Below are positions 44,906-53,802 of a stretch of DNA of 64,000 bases, piece by piece; within the stretch, counting starts at the first letter, position 1, and each line of letters begins with the position of its first letter. The stretch lies in contig NZ_JAAFGS010000002.1 in assembly GCF_011090185.1 (NCBI RefSeq), positions 124,001-188,000 on the forward strand. Direction: 5' to 3'. The DNA is from Saccharibacillus alkalitolerans. GTDB lineage: Bacteria; Bacillota; Bacilli; Paenibacillales; Paenibacillaceae. The notes below the pieces were generated by a model. That model saw nothing but the letters and a program-made list of their open reading frames with translations, searched no databases and was not told where the DNA came from. Made by a program: the position numbers and the translations under genes.

Positions 44906-45761
44906 AGTAGTAGTCGCTCAGACGGGGACGGTTGGAAATCAATCCTTCGCTGTCGAGCTTCTTTTTCAAATACGTCTTGTCCGAAGAGATCAGCAGGCTC
45001 ATCACGGCGTCCACCACGAACAAAAACGTGATGTGGTTGGACATCATGGCGCTGCTGCTGACCGACTTCTTGTCCGGCACGATGATGTTGATCGCCGCCG
45101 ACTCGGTTACGGGCGAGGAATGGTAGCAGGTGATGGCCGCGGTCTGCGCGCGGTTGGCGCGCGCCGCGGAGATCGCTTCCACGATTTCCTGCGTCGTTCC
45201 CGAACGCGTAAAGGCGATGACCGCGTCGTCCTCCGTGCATTGGGAGGCGGCGATCTTCATCGCACGGCTGTCGTTCGCCGCTTCGGCGTGGATGCCGAGC
45301 AGCAGCAGGCGGTTCTTTAGCGCGGTCGCCGCCAGAAACGAATCGAATATGCCGAATACGTGTACGCGGCGCGCGTTTTTCAGCAGTTCCGCCAACCGGA
45401 GGAGCTCCGCTTCTTCCACCATCGCCGACGTGCTCACGATCAATTCATTGTAATCCAGCGCCAGGCCGTCGACCAGGTTGACTTCCCGGCGTTCTTTTTT
45501 GCGCGTCTGCATTTCCCGGTAGAAGGAGTCCTGGGCAATCGCGATCTTGAAATCGTTAAAGCCTTTGAACCCGATCTTTTTGCAAAAGCGGTTGATGCTC
45601 GTCTCGGACACTCCGATTTCGTTCGCCAGGGCGGTAATCGTATGGCGGGTAATAAAGTCGGAATGTTCGATGACGAAGTTGGCGATCTGGTTCTCGCCGT
45701 AAGTGAATTTTTGCTGCTGCGACACGATCTTCGCGATGACAGCCGGTACTTCTTGAGCCAT
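44904..45761 (-). CDS. RpiR/MurR-family transcriptional regulator
   Basis: The 285-residue protein starts behind AGGAGG. The N-terminal helix-turn-helix is TITALANEIGVSETSINRFCKKIGFKG (residues 40-66). A SIS sugar-phosphate-binding domain follows from about 110 (RRVHVFGIFDSFLAATALKN; DDAVIAFTRSGTTQEIVEAI; TAAITCYHSSPV). These regulators usually sense a phosphosugar such as MurNAc-6-P or ManNAc-6-P. It is the last of five minus-strand genes and probably controls that operon and the divergent nanE-ROK pair. A TATAAT-like sequence 54 bases upstream may give it extra transcription. Confidence 0.92.
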   Translation of the reverse strand: MAQEVPAVIAKIVSQQQKFTYGENQIANFVIEHSDFITRHTITALANEIGVSETSINRFCKKIGFKGFNDFKIAIAQDSFYREMQTRKKERREVNLVDGLALDYNELIVSTSAMVEEAELLRLAELLKNARRVHVFGIFDSFLAATALKNRLLLLGIHAEAANDSRAMKIAASQCTEDDAVIAFTRSGTTQEIVEAISAARANRAQTAAITCYHSSPVTESAAINIIVPDKKSVSSSAMMSNHITFLFVVDAVMSLLISSDKTYLKKKLDSEGLISNRPRLSDYY

Positions 45762-45815
45762 GTTTTGTCCTCCTGCACAGCGCGCATCGCGCTTGCGACA
45801 TCAACGATTGCCCCA

Positions 45816-46502
45816 TTATACCATATGCCGCCCTCCGACGCCCAAAGCCTTCCTGCATTTTTCCATTTCTTCATCAAAATTTTCTTTTTTTAGCTCTCCC
45901 GCATGCATCAAATACAGGTAATCGAGCAGGTTAGGCAGATGAGGCAGACCCGTCAGATCGCGGGCAAAAGCGTGAGCCGCCACTTCCCCGCACTGCCGAA
46001 CCGCCGACCTCCTTCGCAGCGGACCCAGCCGGGTCTCGACGGGATCGAGCCGATCTTTGGTAAACGTGCCGCTGCGGTATTCGAGCCAATGGTAGTACTC
46101 GTGCGCCAGGTGAATGTCCGCCGCCCGTTCGGGCGTCAGCGTTCCGAACATTTCGGGAAACACGGATGCCGCCTCGGCCAGCTGGCGCATCGATTCCCGG
46201 TAGACGGTAATGCGTGGCACGGCGGCCGTCCAATCGATTTGGGCGCGAAGCGCCGTGCCGAACATACTGCCGGAAGAGTCGTCGATCCGTACCGAGATTC
46301 CTTCGCGCTCCAGCCACTCGCCGATCGGCCGGCCGGCACGCTCCGCGGCGGCCTCGCGGCCGAACGCCAGCGAACGCTCCACATAATACCCGCGGCGTTC
46401 CTCCGGAATCCGCCTGAAAAGCGGATCGCGCTTCAATTCCATCAGACCCAGAATCGCATCCGACTCCGATTTTCCTACGTGATCTTCCATGCTGACGCGC
46501 AT
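45816..46502 (-). CDS. Uncharacterised HExxH-motif protein in the HyuA operon
   Basis: The 228-residue protein starts MRVSMEDHVGKSESDAIL behind GGGAGGAG. The centre reads ADIHLAHEYYHWLEYRSG, a HExxH zinc-peptidase-like motif with Glu in the third position after it. There is no signal peptide or membrane segment. The rest matches no family I recognise. The strands before the motif (RITVYRESMRQLAEAA) recall ImmA/IrrE-like cytosolic metalloproteins, but this is weak. It lies 40 bases after the HyuA gene and 54 bases before the RpiR gene, so it belongs to the same operon. Confidence 0.65.
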   Translation of the reverse strand: MRVSMEDHVGKSESDAILGLMELKRDPLFRRIPEERRGYYVERSLAFGREAAAERAGRPIGEWLEREGISVRIDDSSGSMFGTALRAQIDWTAAVPRITVYRESMRQLAEAASVFPEMFGTLTPERAADIHLAHEYYHWLEYRSGTFTKDRLDPVETRLGPLRRRSAVRQCGEVAAHAFARDLTGLPHLPNLLDYLYLMHAGELKKENFDEEMEKCRKALGVGGRHMV

Positions 46503-46542
46503 GACTCTCCTCCCTTCGCCAACCCGATTGACAGTCCTTCTC

Positions 46543-48687
46543 TTAATGGTAAGCGACCGCAATCCATTCCTCTTCGCTTTCGAGTCGTTCCGTCTCCAGA
46601 TCGATTATCGACATCAGCTGCTCTTTGGTCTGCATGCCCGTCAGATCGAGCATTTTTTCGCGGTAGAACAAAAAGACTTTGGGAATCGTGGCGTTCGCGT
46701 CGGAGTAAATGGTGCTGTCGTCGAGAAATTCGGCGAACCGTCCATCCCGTTCTTTTTTGCGAAAAAGCCCGTACTGCGCGTTTCCCTGCTTGAAGCGGAC
46801 GACGCCTTCCCGATCGAGCACGCTGACGGACATCCTGCGTTTCTTCAGCAGTCCGAAAAAGCTTTTGCGCACTTCTTCCGCCACGAACAGGCGCCATCTT
46901 CCGGTCTGCGCGTTCAGCCGGGTCTGTTCCGGAACGGCATCCACCGACGCGGCGGCGATGCCCAGCATTTCGGCTTCGCTCAGTTCGGCCTGCGACAAGT
47001 CTTTCGAGCGCAGCTCCGTCGAACCGGTGGCGATGGCGCGAAGCACGTTTTTTTGCGCGTCGATCTCGATCGAAATCTCGACCGTGTCCTCGTTCGCGCC
47101 GGAGCGCACGATTTTGTCCAAAATGTCGCCGCGTATGCGCTTGATGTCCGCTTCGGTCGGGTTAATGACGGTACGCTCGATCTGCTCCTTGACCATGGCG
47201 AGCGCGACTCCGATCGTGGAAATGTAAGGCGCGTTGTTCGCGATTTTCCATTTCAAATTTTCTTTTTCCGCCATCGCCGGCACGAGCACCGAACCGCTGC
47301 CTCCTCCGCCGACCAGCGTAATGAACGAACGGTCCAGCTCGTAGTCCGCGATCATCTCGTTCACCGTCTTCATCGTCTTGGCGATCGCCAGGTCGAGCAC
47401 CCGGCGCGCCGCTTCCTCCATGCTTACGCCGAGGTAAGCGCCGAGCGCTTCCCAGGCTTTCGCCGCGCTTTCGCGTCCCGCGTAGGCGTAATCGCCTTCG
47501 GGCACATAGCCCAGCAGGTTGGCCGCGCCGGCCAGCGTGTACGAATACGACGTTCCGTCCGGCATGCCGGCGATGACGTATTCCTGCGGGTCGCCCGGAC
47601 GCGGGCTGACGAACGACACGGCCGCCCCTTCCAGCGCAGCCGGGTCGGCGAAGCATTCGTAAGCCAGACCCGCGATGTGCGCGCTGCGGGGACCGACGTC
47701 GACGATCTGCCGGCCTTGGACGCGGATCATGCTGCCTCCGGCGATGCCGAGCGTGCGCACGTCGAGCGACTGCAAGTAGGTCCGGTGACCGCCGACCTGC
47801 GCGTTCTGGATCATGACCTTGCCGTTTTTGATGACGGAAATGTCCACGCTCGTGCCGCCGACTTCGAAGAAGATGCCGTCCGAGATTTTTTCGTACATCA
47901 GCGCTCCGGCGACGCCGGCGGCAAGGCCCGACAGCATGGTCAGGATCGGCCGCTTGCGGACTTCCTCGATGCTCATGACGCCTCCGTCGCAGCGCATGAT
48001 CATGAGCTGGGAGGCGATATTCGCGTCTTTGACCGATTTCTCGGTCATGTTGGCGGTCTCCATCATTTTCGGAATCAGACTGGCGTTGACGACGGCGGTA
48101 CGGGTCCGGGTCTTCAGCCCGTACAGCTGCGAAATTTCGTGCCCTCCCGTCGCGAAAACGCCTCTGCGGTTCGCGGCCTCGATCACTTTGAGCTCGGCGG
48201 CCGGGTCGTCGACGCCGTAAGCTTCCGAGGCGACAACGACTTCGGCTCCCTGCCCCAGCACCTCTTCCACGGCCGCATTCACGCGCTCGTCGGTCAGTCC
48301 TTTGGAATCGAGATACGTATGCCGGGTCTCCAGCAGCTTGCCGGGCGCCAATTCGATCCGTCCCGGATTGGATTCCCCGCGCGCGCTCAGCCCGTCCATG
48401 CCGGTCCCCATGCCCACGACGCCGACGGGTGCCACGTCGCCTTCGAGCAGCGCGTTGGTCGCCTGAGTCGTGCCGTGGGCGATAAACGCCACGTCTTCCG
48501 GCGCGGCGCCGCACTTCTCCAGCACGGCCTGCAAAATGTCGACGATTCCCCTCGCCACGCCTTCCTCCTCGTGGTGCGTCGTCGGGATTTTCATCTGCTC
48601 CAATATTTCGAACGTCTCGTTGTCGAGCACGACGGCATCGGTAAACGTGCCGCCGACGTCGATGCCGACTCTTACTTTCCGGGACAT
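46543..48687 (-). CDS. Hydantoinase/oxoprolinase family protein (HyuA-like, ATP-dependent)
   Basis: The 714-residue protein starts MSRKVRVGIDVGGTFTDAVV behind AAAGGAG. DVGGTFTD is the ATP-binding loop of the Hydant_A_N domain; AFIAHGTTQATNALLEGD and GGTSVDISVIKNGKVMIQNA belong to the hydantoinase A core. Relatives use ATP to open hydantoin or 5-oxoproline rings or to carboxylate acetone. The usual HyuB partner is absent. The neighbours are a permease 15 bases upstream and an HExxH protein downstream. The substrate is unknown, perhaps a lactam or cyclic amide taken up by the permease. Confidence 0.87.
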   Translation of the reverse strand: MSRKVRVGIDVGGTFTDAVVLDNETFEILEQMKIPTTHHEEEGVARGIVDILQAVLEKCGAAPEDVAFIAHGTTQATNALLEGDVAPVGVVGMGTGMDGLSARGESNPGRIELAPGKLLETRHTYLDSKGLTDERVNAAVEEVLGQGAEVVVASEAYGVDDPAAELKVIEAANRRGVFATGGHEISQLYGLKTRTRTAVVNASLIPKMMETANMTEKSVKDANIASQLMIMRCDGGVMSIEEVRKRPILTMLSGLAAGVAGALMYEKISDGIFFEVGGTSVDISVIKNGKVMIQNAQVGGHRTYLQSLDVRTLGIAGGSMIRVQGRQIVDVGPRSAHIAGLAYECFADPAALEGAAVSFVSPRPGDPQEYVIAGMPDGTSYSYTLAGAANLLGYVPEGDYAYAGRESAAKAWEALGAYLGVSMEEAARRVLDLAIAKTMKTVNEMIADYELDRSFITLVGGGGSGSVLVPAMAEKENLKWKIANNAPYISTIGVALAMVKEQIERTVINPTEADIKRIRGDILDKIVRSGANEDTVEISIEIDAQKNVLRAIATGSTELRSKDLSQAELSEAEMLGIAAASVDAVPEQTRLNAQTGRWRLFVAEEVRKSFFGLLKKRRMSVSVLDREGVVRFKQGNAQYGLFRKKERDGRFAEFLDDSTIYSDANATIPKVFLFYREKMLDLTGMQTKEQLMSIIDLETERLESEEEWIAVAYH

Positions 48688-48702
48688 TGCGCCAGCTCCT
48701 TT

Positions 48703-49998
48703 CTAAAATACGATAAACGCGCCCCACAGCATGGAGAACAGGACGGACGCCATCATCCACGGCAGCGTCTTTTTCAAGATGTCGTTGATATCGCTTTTCG
48801 TAAAATCGGCTACCCAGACGTTATGCGAGTTGGTCGGATCGGATACGGCCTGCACGTTGCTGACGACCCGCAGCGCGAGCATCGCGGCGACCGGCGTCAT
48901 GCCGGCGCCCACGAACAGGGCCGCGATGCCGCTGCCCAGCCCCCAGACGTTGAGAGGGCCGCGGTAGATCGCCAGAGGCGACAGCACGGTGAAGAACAGG
49001 ATATACGTCCACGGGCTGCCGGGCAGCACGCTCTCGATCAGCGGAGAGATGACGGCCGTGACCTGCGGAGCCATGACGGAATTGAGCAGGATGCCGATGC
49101 CGATCATGAGTCCCAGCGCTCCGGCCACGTCCTGAATCCCTTCGACGAGCGCGCTGGACAAAATATGTACCGGGCGCTTGGGCAGCGACAGGATCAGGGT
49201 GGCGAGCGCTCCGATAATGACGGCGGGCACGATGTCCATTTTGAAAATGAAGACCATGAGAACCGGCACAAGCGGGCTGATCAGCGCGATCGTCGGGACT
49301 TTTCTCCCTTCGCCGGAAGACGATCCGTTCGGCATCGCCCAGGCTCTGCGGCCCTGGCCGCCGCGCTTGATATGGAACACGATCATGGCGACGCTGACCA
49401 CGAACAGCGGCGCGGCCGCGATGAGCGTGTAATCGGCAATTGTCGAAACGGGCAGTCCCAATACGTCGACGTAGACGGCCCAGGTCGATACGTTGAACAA
49501 GGCGCCGATTCCGACCGCGGCCAGCACGACGATGGAGGCGACGAACTGGGAAATGCCCGCGGTCAGCATGATCGGGATGACGATCGTGCCGACGAGAATA
49601 ACCATGCCCAGACCGTTCGCCGCGGAAAAGATGATCGAGCCGGTCACGAAAAACAGCAGCGCGATCAGGATCGGCTTATCGCCGGCCAATTCGGCCGCCT
49701 TGCGGATGATCGCTTTCGTAATGCCGACCTTGTTGAGAATTTGGCCGAACCAGGCGCCGAAGATCAGCCCGGCGATCGCAGTGGAAAGCCTCATCGCCCC
49801 CTGGGCGAGAATCGTGCCGCTGATCGTGGCCGTCTCGGGATCGGCGGCGCGCCAGGGCACGCCGGCGATCAAGGCGAACAGAATCGCCATGCTCGGCAGC
49901 GCAAGAATGGTCGGGATCCTGCGCGTCATCATCAACCCGACGAAAATCAGAAAAACCAGCAGAATGCCAACCGCCTGTACCCACATCCATGTCGTCAT
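48703..49998 (-). CDS. Multi-pass transporter, probably for an organic anion
   Basis: The 431-residue protein has 10-12 membrane segments (VQAVGILLVFLIFVGLMM first). Two related halves are suggested by SIIFSAANGLGMVILVGTIV and DVAGALGLMIGIGILLNSVM, as in ion-transporter (IT) superfamily carriers such as CitMHS, GntP or DctM. The family is uncertain. Its place between the FAD oxidoreductase and the HyuA-like gene, 15 bases from the latter, suggests it imports their substrate. AAAGGGG lies before the ATG. Confidence 0.75.
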   Translation of the reverse strand: MTTWMWVQAVGILLVFLIFVGLMMTRRIPTILALPSMAILFALIAGVPWRAADPETATISGTILAQGAMRLSTAIAGLIFGAWFGQILNKVGITKAIIRKAAELAGDKPILIALLFFVTGSIIFSAANGLGMVILVGTIVIPIMLTAGISQFVASIVVLAAVGIGALFNVSTWAVYVDVLGLPVSTIADYTLIAAAPLFVVSVAMIVFHIKRGGQGRRAWAMPNGSSSGEGRKVPTIALISPLVPVLMVFIFKMDIVPAVIIGALATLILSLPKRPVHILSSALVEGIQDVAGALGLMIGIGILLNSVMAPQVTAVISPLIESVLPGSPWTYILFFTVLSPLAIYRGPLNVWGLGSGIAALFVGAGMTPVAAMLALRVVSNVQAVSDPTNSHNVWVADFTKSDINDILKKTLPWMMASVLFSMLWGAFIVF

Positions 49999-50101
49999 CG
50001 AATCGTTCCCCTTTTATGTTCAGGTAAACTGCCTGCCCCGCTTTCGGGCGGATCGGTTCCGCAAAACCCGATCCGCCGCTGCTTTTCTCCTCGGTCCCCT
50101 G

Positions 50102-51451
50102 CTATATTTCCAGATATGCCCCTTGTTCCTTGAGCCGCTCCTGCACGCGCTTGATGTCCACCGTCCGCACATCCCCGCCGCCCTGCGCGGCCAAAGCGGC
50201 GGCTACCCCGCCCGCATGACCGATGGCTCCCGTCGTCGGCGTGGTCCGCACGGCCGCCTGCGCTTCGAACGTGGCGGAGAGGCAGCGGCCGATCACGATC
50301 AGGTTGGATACGCCTTCCGTTACGAGAGAGCGGTAAGGAATGCTGTACATGCCGCCCCATTCCAGCTTGCGGCTGTTGGTCCCTTCTCCGTCCGGACTAT
50401 GAATGTCGATCGGATATCCGGAGTGCGCGATCGTGTCTTCGAATTTGGTCTGGTTCAGGATATCGTCGGCGGTCAGCGTGTACAATCCTTTGATCTGCCT
50501 AGAGCCCCGGACGCCGATCGACGGACCGGTCGAGGTGACGACGGCGTTTTCGAATCCCGGAATATACGTCTTCACGAACCGTTCCAGCTCCCGGCATTGT
50601 CTGCGCCCTTCCGTCTCGGCCCGGCTCAGGCTCCAGGCGTCCGTGCCGTCATGTCCGAGAATGCGCGTCGTGTTGAAAATGACTTCCCCGGGCGTATTGG
50701 TCTCGAAAAACAGAATGTCCTCGCGCGGAATATGCAGCTCTCCCCTCGCTTTGGCCGCTTTGAACGGACCGACGAAGCCGGCGGTCGACAGGCGCGGCGC
50801 GCGCTCGATGATCGAGGTATCGCCTTTGTAGATCGGAAAGTCTTCCGGATGGGCATGGATGTACGCTTTGACTTTGCCGATGTCGACGCCGATCATCTTC
50901 ATCTTGAGCGTCATCGGCTGCGCGGCTCCGTCCGACTCGCGCCCTTTGGTGAATTCCGCCCCCGAACGCACGGACAGGTCGCCGTCTCCCGTCGCGTCGA
51001 TGAACACTTTCGCTTCGAGCTTTCCGATCCCCGATTTGTTGCAGACGGTAACGGAGCTTACTCTGCCGTGCTCCACGTTCGACTCGGCCAGCATCGTATG
51101 GTACAGAATCTCGCCGCCGCTCTCCAGCACCATCGACTCCAGCTCCACTTTCATCGCTTCCGCATCAAACGGGGTGACGGAATACGTATAGCCGACCGTG
51201 TCGAAAATATGTCCCGGAGACTTGCCGACGGCTTTCAACCGCTCGATCAGTTCGTCCGTCACTCCCTGGACCGCCTGCTTGTCCCCGGCATGAAAAGTCA
51301 TCATCGGGCCGACTCCGTTCGCGGTCAATGTGCCTCCCAGGTACCCCTGAGACTCCACGATCAGCGTCTTGGCGCCGCTTCTGGCCGCCGCGCAGGCCGC
51401 CATGGCCCCCGATACGCCTCCGCCCATTACGATTACGTCATACGATTTCAT
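50102..51451 (-). CDS. FAD-dependent oxidoreductase
   Basis: The 449-residue protein starts MKSYDVIVMGGGVSGAMAAC behind GGAGGAGGG. The dinucleotide-binding loop is GGGVSGAMAACAAARSGAKTLIVE. VFIDATGDGDLSVRSG and NLIVIGRCLSATFEAQAAVR are typical of the FAD_oxidored (PF12831) family. It probably oxidises a C-OH or C-NH bond of a small substrate. It is the first gene of the five-gene operon, 103 bases ahead of the permease, and is read from a promoter facing away from nanE. Confidence 0.85.
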   Translation of the reverse strand: MKSYDVIVMGGGVSGAMAACAAARSGAKTLIVESQGYLGGTLTANGVGPMMTFHAGDKQAVQGVTDELIERLKAVGKSPGHIFDTVGYTYSVTPFDAEAMKVELESMVLESGGEILYHTMLAESNVEHGRVSSVTVCNKSGIGKLEAKVFIDATGDGDLSVRSGAEFTKGRESDGAAQPMTLKMKMIGVDIGKVKAYIHAHPEDFPIYKGDTSIIERAPRLSTAGFVGPFKAAKARGELHIPREDILFFETNTPGEVIFNTTRILGHDGTDAWSLSRAETEGRRQCRELERFVKTYIPGFENAVVTSTGPSIGVRGSRQIKGLYTLTADDILNQTKFEDTIAHSGYPIDIHSPDGEGTNSRKLEWGGMYSIPYRSLVTEGVSNLIVIGRCLSATFEAQAAVRTTPTTGAIGHAGGVAAALAAQGGGDVRTVDIKRVQERLKEQGAYLEI

Positions 51452-51520
51452 CTGCGCATCCCTCCTCCGCTAATTTCCTATCGCGTTCTCGCATCCAGGA
51501 TTTTCAAAATCCATGCCTAT

Positions 51521-51549
51521 AAACTAGCAGAGGTTTTTTAACTTGTAAA
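51521..51549 (-). promoter_or_regulatory. Promoter of the five-gene operon
   Basis: TTTACA (minus strand of 51544-51549), 17-bp spacer, then TAGTTT with an upstream TGC (extended -10, 51521-51529). Confidence 0.7.
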
Positions 51550-51557
51550 CGCTTTTT
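51544..51557 (+). promoter_or_regulatory. Candidate cre site over the -35 of the five-gene operon
   Basis: TGTAAACGCTTTTT matches TGWAANCGNTNWCA at 12 of 14 positions and overlaps the -35 element, so CcpA could block this promoter. Confidence 0.5.
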
Positions 51558-51601
51558 GTTTATTTTTTTCTTTTTGTCCGGTTTTTTAGAAAATATTTTT
51601 C

Positions 51602-51631
51602 TTTACATGTTAGATGTGTGAAAACTATACT
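51602..51631 (+). promoter_or_regulatory. Promoter of nanE-ROK
   Basis: TTTACA (51602-51607), 18-bp spacer, TATACT (51626-51631). The leader is about 110 bases. A near-palindrome GAAAATATTTTTC lies at 51591-51603 and could be an operator for the RpiR-type regulator. Confidence 0.72.
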
Positions 51632-51747
51632 GGACCCAGGAAAAGGAAGTCCCGAAAAAGAAAGCAAACTGCAGCTCGTAAGCAGGAAGAGGCAGCTTCC
51701 AGGCCGAATCCGGTTCGACAATCGACGAAGTTCAAGGAGGAATCGAC

Positions 51748-52551
51748 ATGCATGGACTATTGGAAAAACTGAAGGGCGCCCTGATCGTCTCCTGCCAGGC
51801 TTATCCCGGCGAAGCGCTGTACGGCAGCCATCATATGGCGGCTATGGCGCAGGCGGCCAAAGACGGCGGAGCCGCGGCAATCCGCGCCAATTCTCCGCAG
51901 GACGTGGCCGCGATCCGCGAAATCTGCGGGCTCCCGGTCATCGGCATCTGGAAAAAGACGTTCCCGGACTCCGAGGTGTACATCACGCCTTCCGCCTCCG
52001 ACGTACTCGCGCTGATCTCGGCAGGGGCGGAAATCGTGGCGCTCGACGCTACGCGGCGTTCCCGTCCCGGCGGCGAAACGTTGGAGGGCCTGCTGGCCAA
52101 TGTCCGGCGCTTCTCGGAGCGGCCTCTGCGCGCGGGCGGCGAAACCGAGTCTTCGGGCAGCGACAGAACGCTGTTGATGGCCGACGTGTCTACCTTCGAA
52201 GAAGGACTGGCCGCCGAGGCGCTCGGATTCGATCTGCTCTCGACCACGCTCTCGGGCTACACGTCTTACAGCCGCCAGGATTCGGGGCCGGACTTGGAGC
52301 TGGTGGAACGCCTGTCGCGGGAGTGCGGCATTCCCGTTGTTGCGGAAGGGCGCTACGACACGCCGGAACTCGCGGCCGAAGCGCTGATGCGGGGCGCGCA
52401 CGCCGTCGTCGTCGGCACCGCGATCACGCGGCCGCATACGCTGTCCCGGCGTTTCGCGGACGCGCTGAAGCGGGAGCAGCCTGCGAGGAAAGCGGAAAGG
52501 AAAAACGCAGCCGTTTCCCGACCGGGCGGCTCGGAGGAGGAATTTTTATGA
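51748..52551 (+). CDS. nanE: N-acetylmannosamine-6-phosphate 2-epimerase
   Basis: The 267-residue protein starts behind AAGGAGG. MHGLLEKLKGALIVSCQAYP, AAAIRANSPQDVAAIRE, GLPVIGIWKKTFPDSEVYITP, EIVALDATRRSRPGG and PVVAEGRYDTPELAAEALM follow the NanE TIM-barrel pattern. It converts ManNAc-6-P to GlcNAc-6-P. The last 30 residues are a charged extension. Its stop overlaps the start of the ROK kinase by four bases (ATGA). No nanA lyase lies in the window, so ManNAc may come from elsewhere or the real substrate may differ. Confidence 0.92.
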   Translation: MHGLLEKLKGALIVSCQAYPGEALYGSHHMAAMAQAAKDGGAAAIRANSPQDVAAIREICGLPVIGIWKKTFPDSEVYITPSASDVLALISAGAEIVALDATRRSRPGGETLEGLLANVRRFSERPLRAGGETESSGSDRTLLMADVSTFEEGLAAEALGFDLLSTTLSGYTSYSRQDSGPDLELVERLSRECGIPVVAEGRYDTPELAAEALMRGAHAVVVGTAITRPHTLSRRFADALKREQPARKAERKNAAVSRPGGSEEEFL

Positions 52552-53717
52552 ACGGAAGCGGCACGAGAGACGCCGTGCTCGGGTTCGATCTGGGCGGAAC
52601 GCGAATCAAGATCGGCTTGGTCGATCGGGAGGGGACGGTTCATCGCTTCCGCACGGTTCCGACCGACGGAGCGAAAGGAAAAGAACATTTGCTGTCGACG
52701 CTTCGCGAAGCCTGCCATACGGCCGGCCGCGAAGCCTCCGCGCAGGGATTCCGCCTGCTCGGAACCGGAATCGGCACGGCGGGCTTCGTCGACGGCAGCG
52801 GCCGCGTCGCTTACGCGACCGAAAATCTGCCGGGCTGGACGGGTACCGAACTGCGGCGGGAGCTGGAGAGCGCCACCGACCTGCCCGCCGTGGCGCTGAA
52901 CGACGTGCACGCGATGGCGCTGGGCGAGCTGTGGCTGGGAACGGCCGCCTCTCTCGGGCTGCGCAGCTTCGTATGCGTGGCGCTGGGGACCGGCATCGGC
53001 GGCTGCATCATCGAAGACGGCCGGATCTTCGGCGGCCGGGACGGCCATGCCGGCGGCTTCGGGCATCAGATCGTGATGCGGGAAGGCGGGATTCCGTGCG
53101 GCTGCGGAATGTCCGGCTGCTGGGAGAGCTACGCGTCCGTCAACGCGCTGAAACGGCTGATCGACGAACGGGCCCCGCAAGGCTTCTTCGAAGCCCCTGC
53201 TTGCGGCGTAGAGGATGGCGCGGACGTAGTCGCGGACGGCGGCACGCCTATAGGAGAGGACCGCGGCGCGGACAGTACCGCGCACATGGGAGCGGACCGC
53301 GGCGCGGACGACGATATACGCACTGTCGCGCACGCCTGCGTGCACGGCGACGATACGCGCATCGACGTACCCACCGGCATACTCCGCGGTATGCAAGCCT
53401 CGAAAACCGCCGATCCCCGGGTTCTGTTCGACGCGGCTCGCGCCGGCGGCCGGCTGGCGCTGGAGATCGTCGACGAATACGCCGCTCGCGTCGCGGCAGG
53501 CCTTGTCAATCTCATTCATACCCTGAACGCCGGAGACTTCATAATCGGCGGAGCGATCGCCGCCCAGGGCGACTTCCTGCTGGCGCGAATCGCCGAGCGG
53601 GTAGACCGGCAAATCATGCCGGTCTATCGCGGCTCCGGCATCCGCCTGCATGCCGCTTCGCTCGGCGATCATGCCGGCGTCGCCGGCGCGGCCTTCTCCC
53701 TGCTGCGGCAGCTTTGA
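52548..53717 (+). CDS. ROK-family sugar kinase (NanK-like) with a repeat insertion
   Basis: The 389-residue protein starts behind GGAGGAGG. Phosphate loop VLGFDLGGTRIKIGLVD, catalytic Asp in ALNDVHAMALGELW, CVALGTGIGGCII, and the ROK zinc motif GHQIVMREGGIPCGCGMSGCWES are all intact. It should phosphorylate an amino sugar such as ManNAc, handing it to NanE. ROK kinases are usually 290-320 residues. An Asp/Gly/Ala-rich insertion of about 70 residues (about 220-285, after the zinc motif) with 12-residue repeats accounts for the excess. It is coupled to nanE by a 4-base overlap. A terminator follows. Confidence 0.9.
   Translation: MNGSGTRDAVLGFDLGGTRIKIGLVDREGTVHRFRTVPTDGAKGKEHLLSTLREACHTAGREASAQGFRLLGTGIGTAGFVDGSGRVAYATENLPGWTGTELRRELESATDLPAVALNDVHAMALGELWLGTAASLGLRSFVCVALGTGIGGCIIEDGRIFGGRDGHAGGFGHQIVMREGGIPCGCGMSGCWESYASVNALKRLIDERAPQGFFEAPACGVEDGADVVADGGTPIGEDRGADSTAHMGADRGADDDIRTVAHACVHGDDTRIDVPTGILRGMQASKTADPRVLFDAARAGGRLALEIVDEYAARVAAGLVNLIHTLNAGDFIIGGAIAAQGDFLLARIAERVDRQIMPVYRGSGIRLHAASLGDHAGVAGAAFSLLRQL
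53258..53330 (+). repeat. 36-bp in-frame repeat inside the ROK kinase gene
   Basis: GGACCGCGGCGCGGAC occurs at 53258 and 53294. The encoded units are GEDRGADSTAHM and GADRGADDDIRT. Confidence 0.75.
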
Positions 53718-53753
53718 CCTTGTGGATGCCGAGCCGCAAACCGCGAAATTTCA

Positions 53754-53802
53754 AAAGCCCTTCTGTCTCCGCCCTATGTTCAAACGGCGGCAGAAGGGCT
53801 TT
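53754..53802 (+). terminator. Terminator after nanE-ROK
   Basis: AAAGCCCTTCTG and CAGAAGGGCTTT form a stem extended by CCGCC/GGCGG. Confidence 0.82.

Noticed and set aside
44904-53717. Standard sialic acid catabolic cluster
   Set aside because: NanE, a ROK kinase and an RpiR regulator are present, but the NanA lyase, deacetylase, deaminase and a known sialic acid transporter are not. The HyuA-like and FAD genes do not belong to that pathway.
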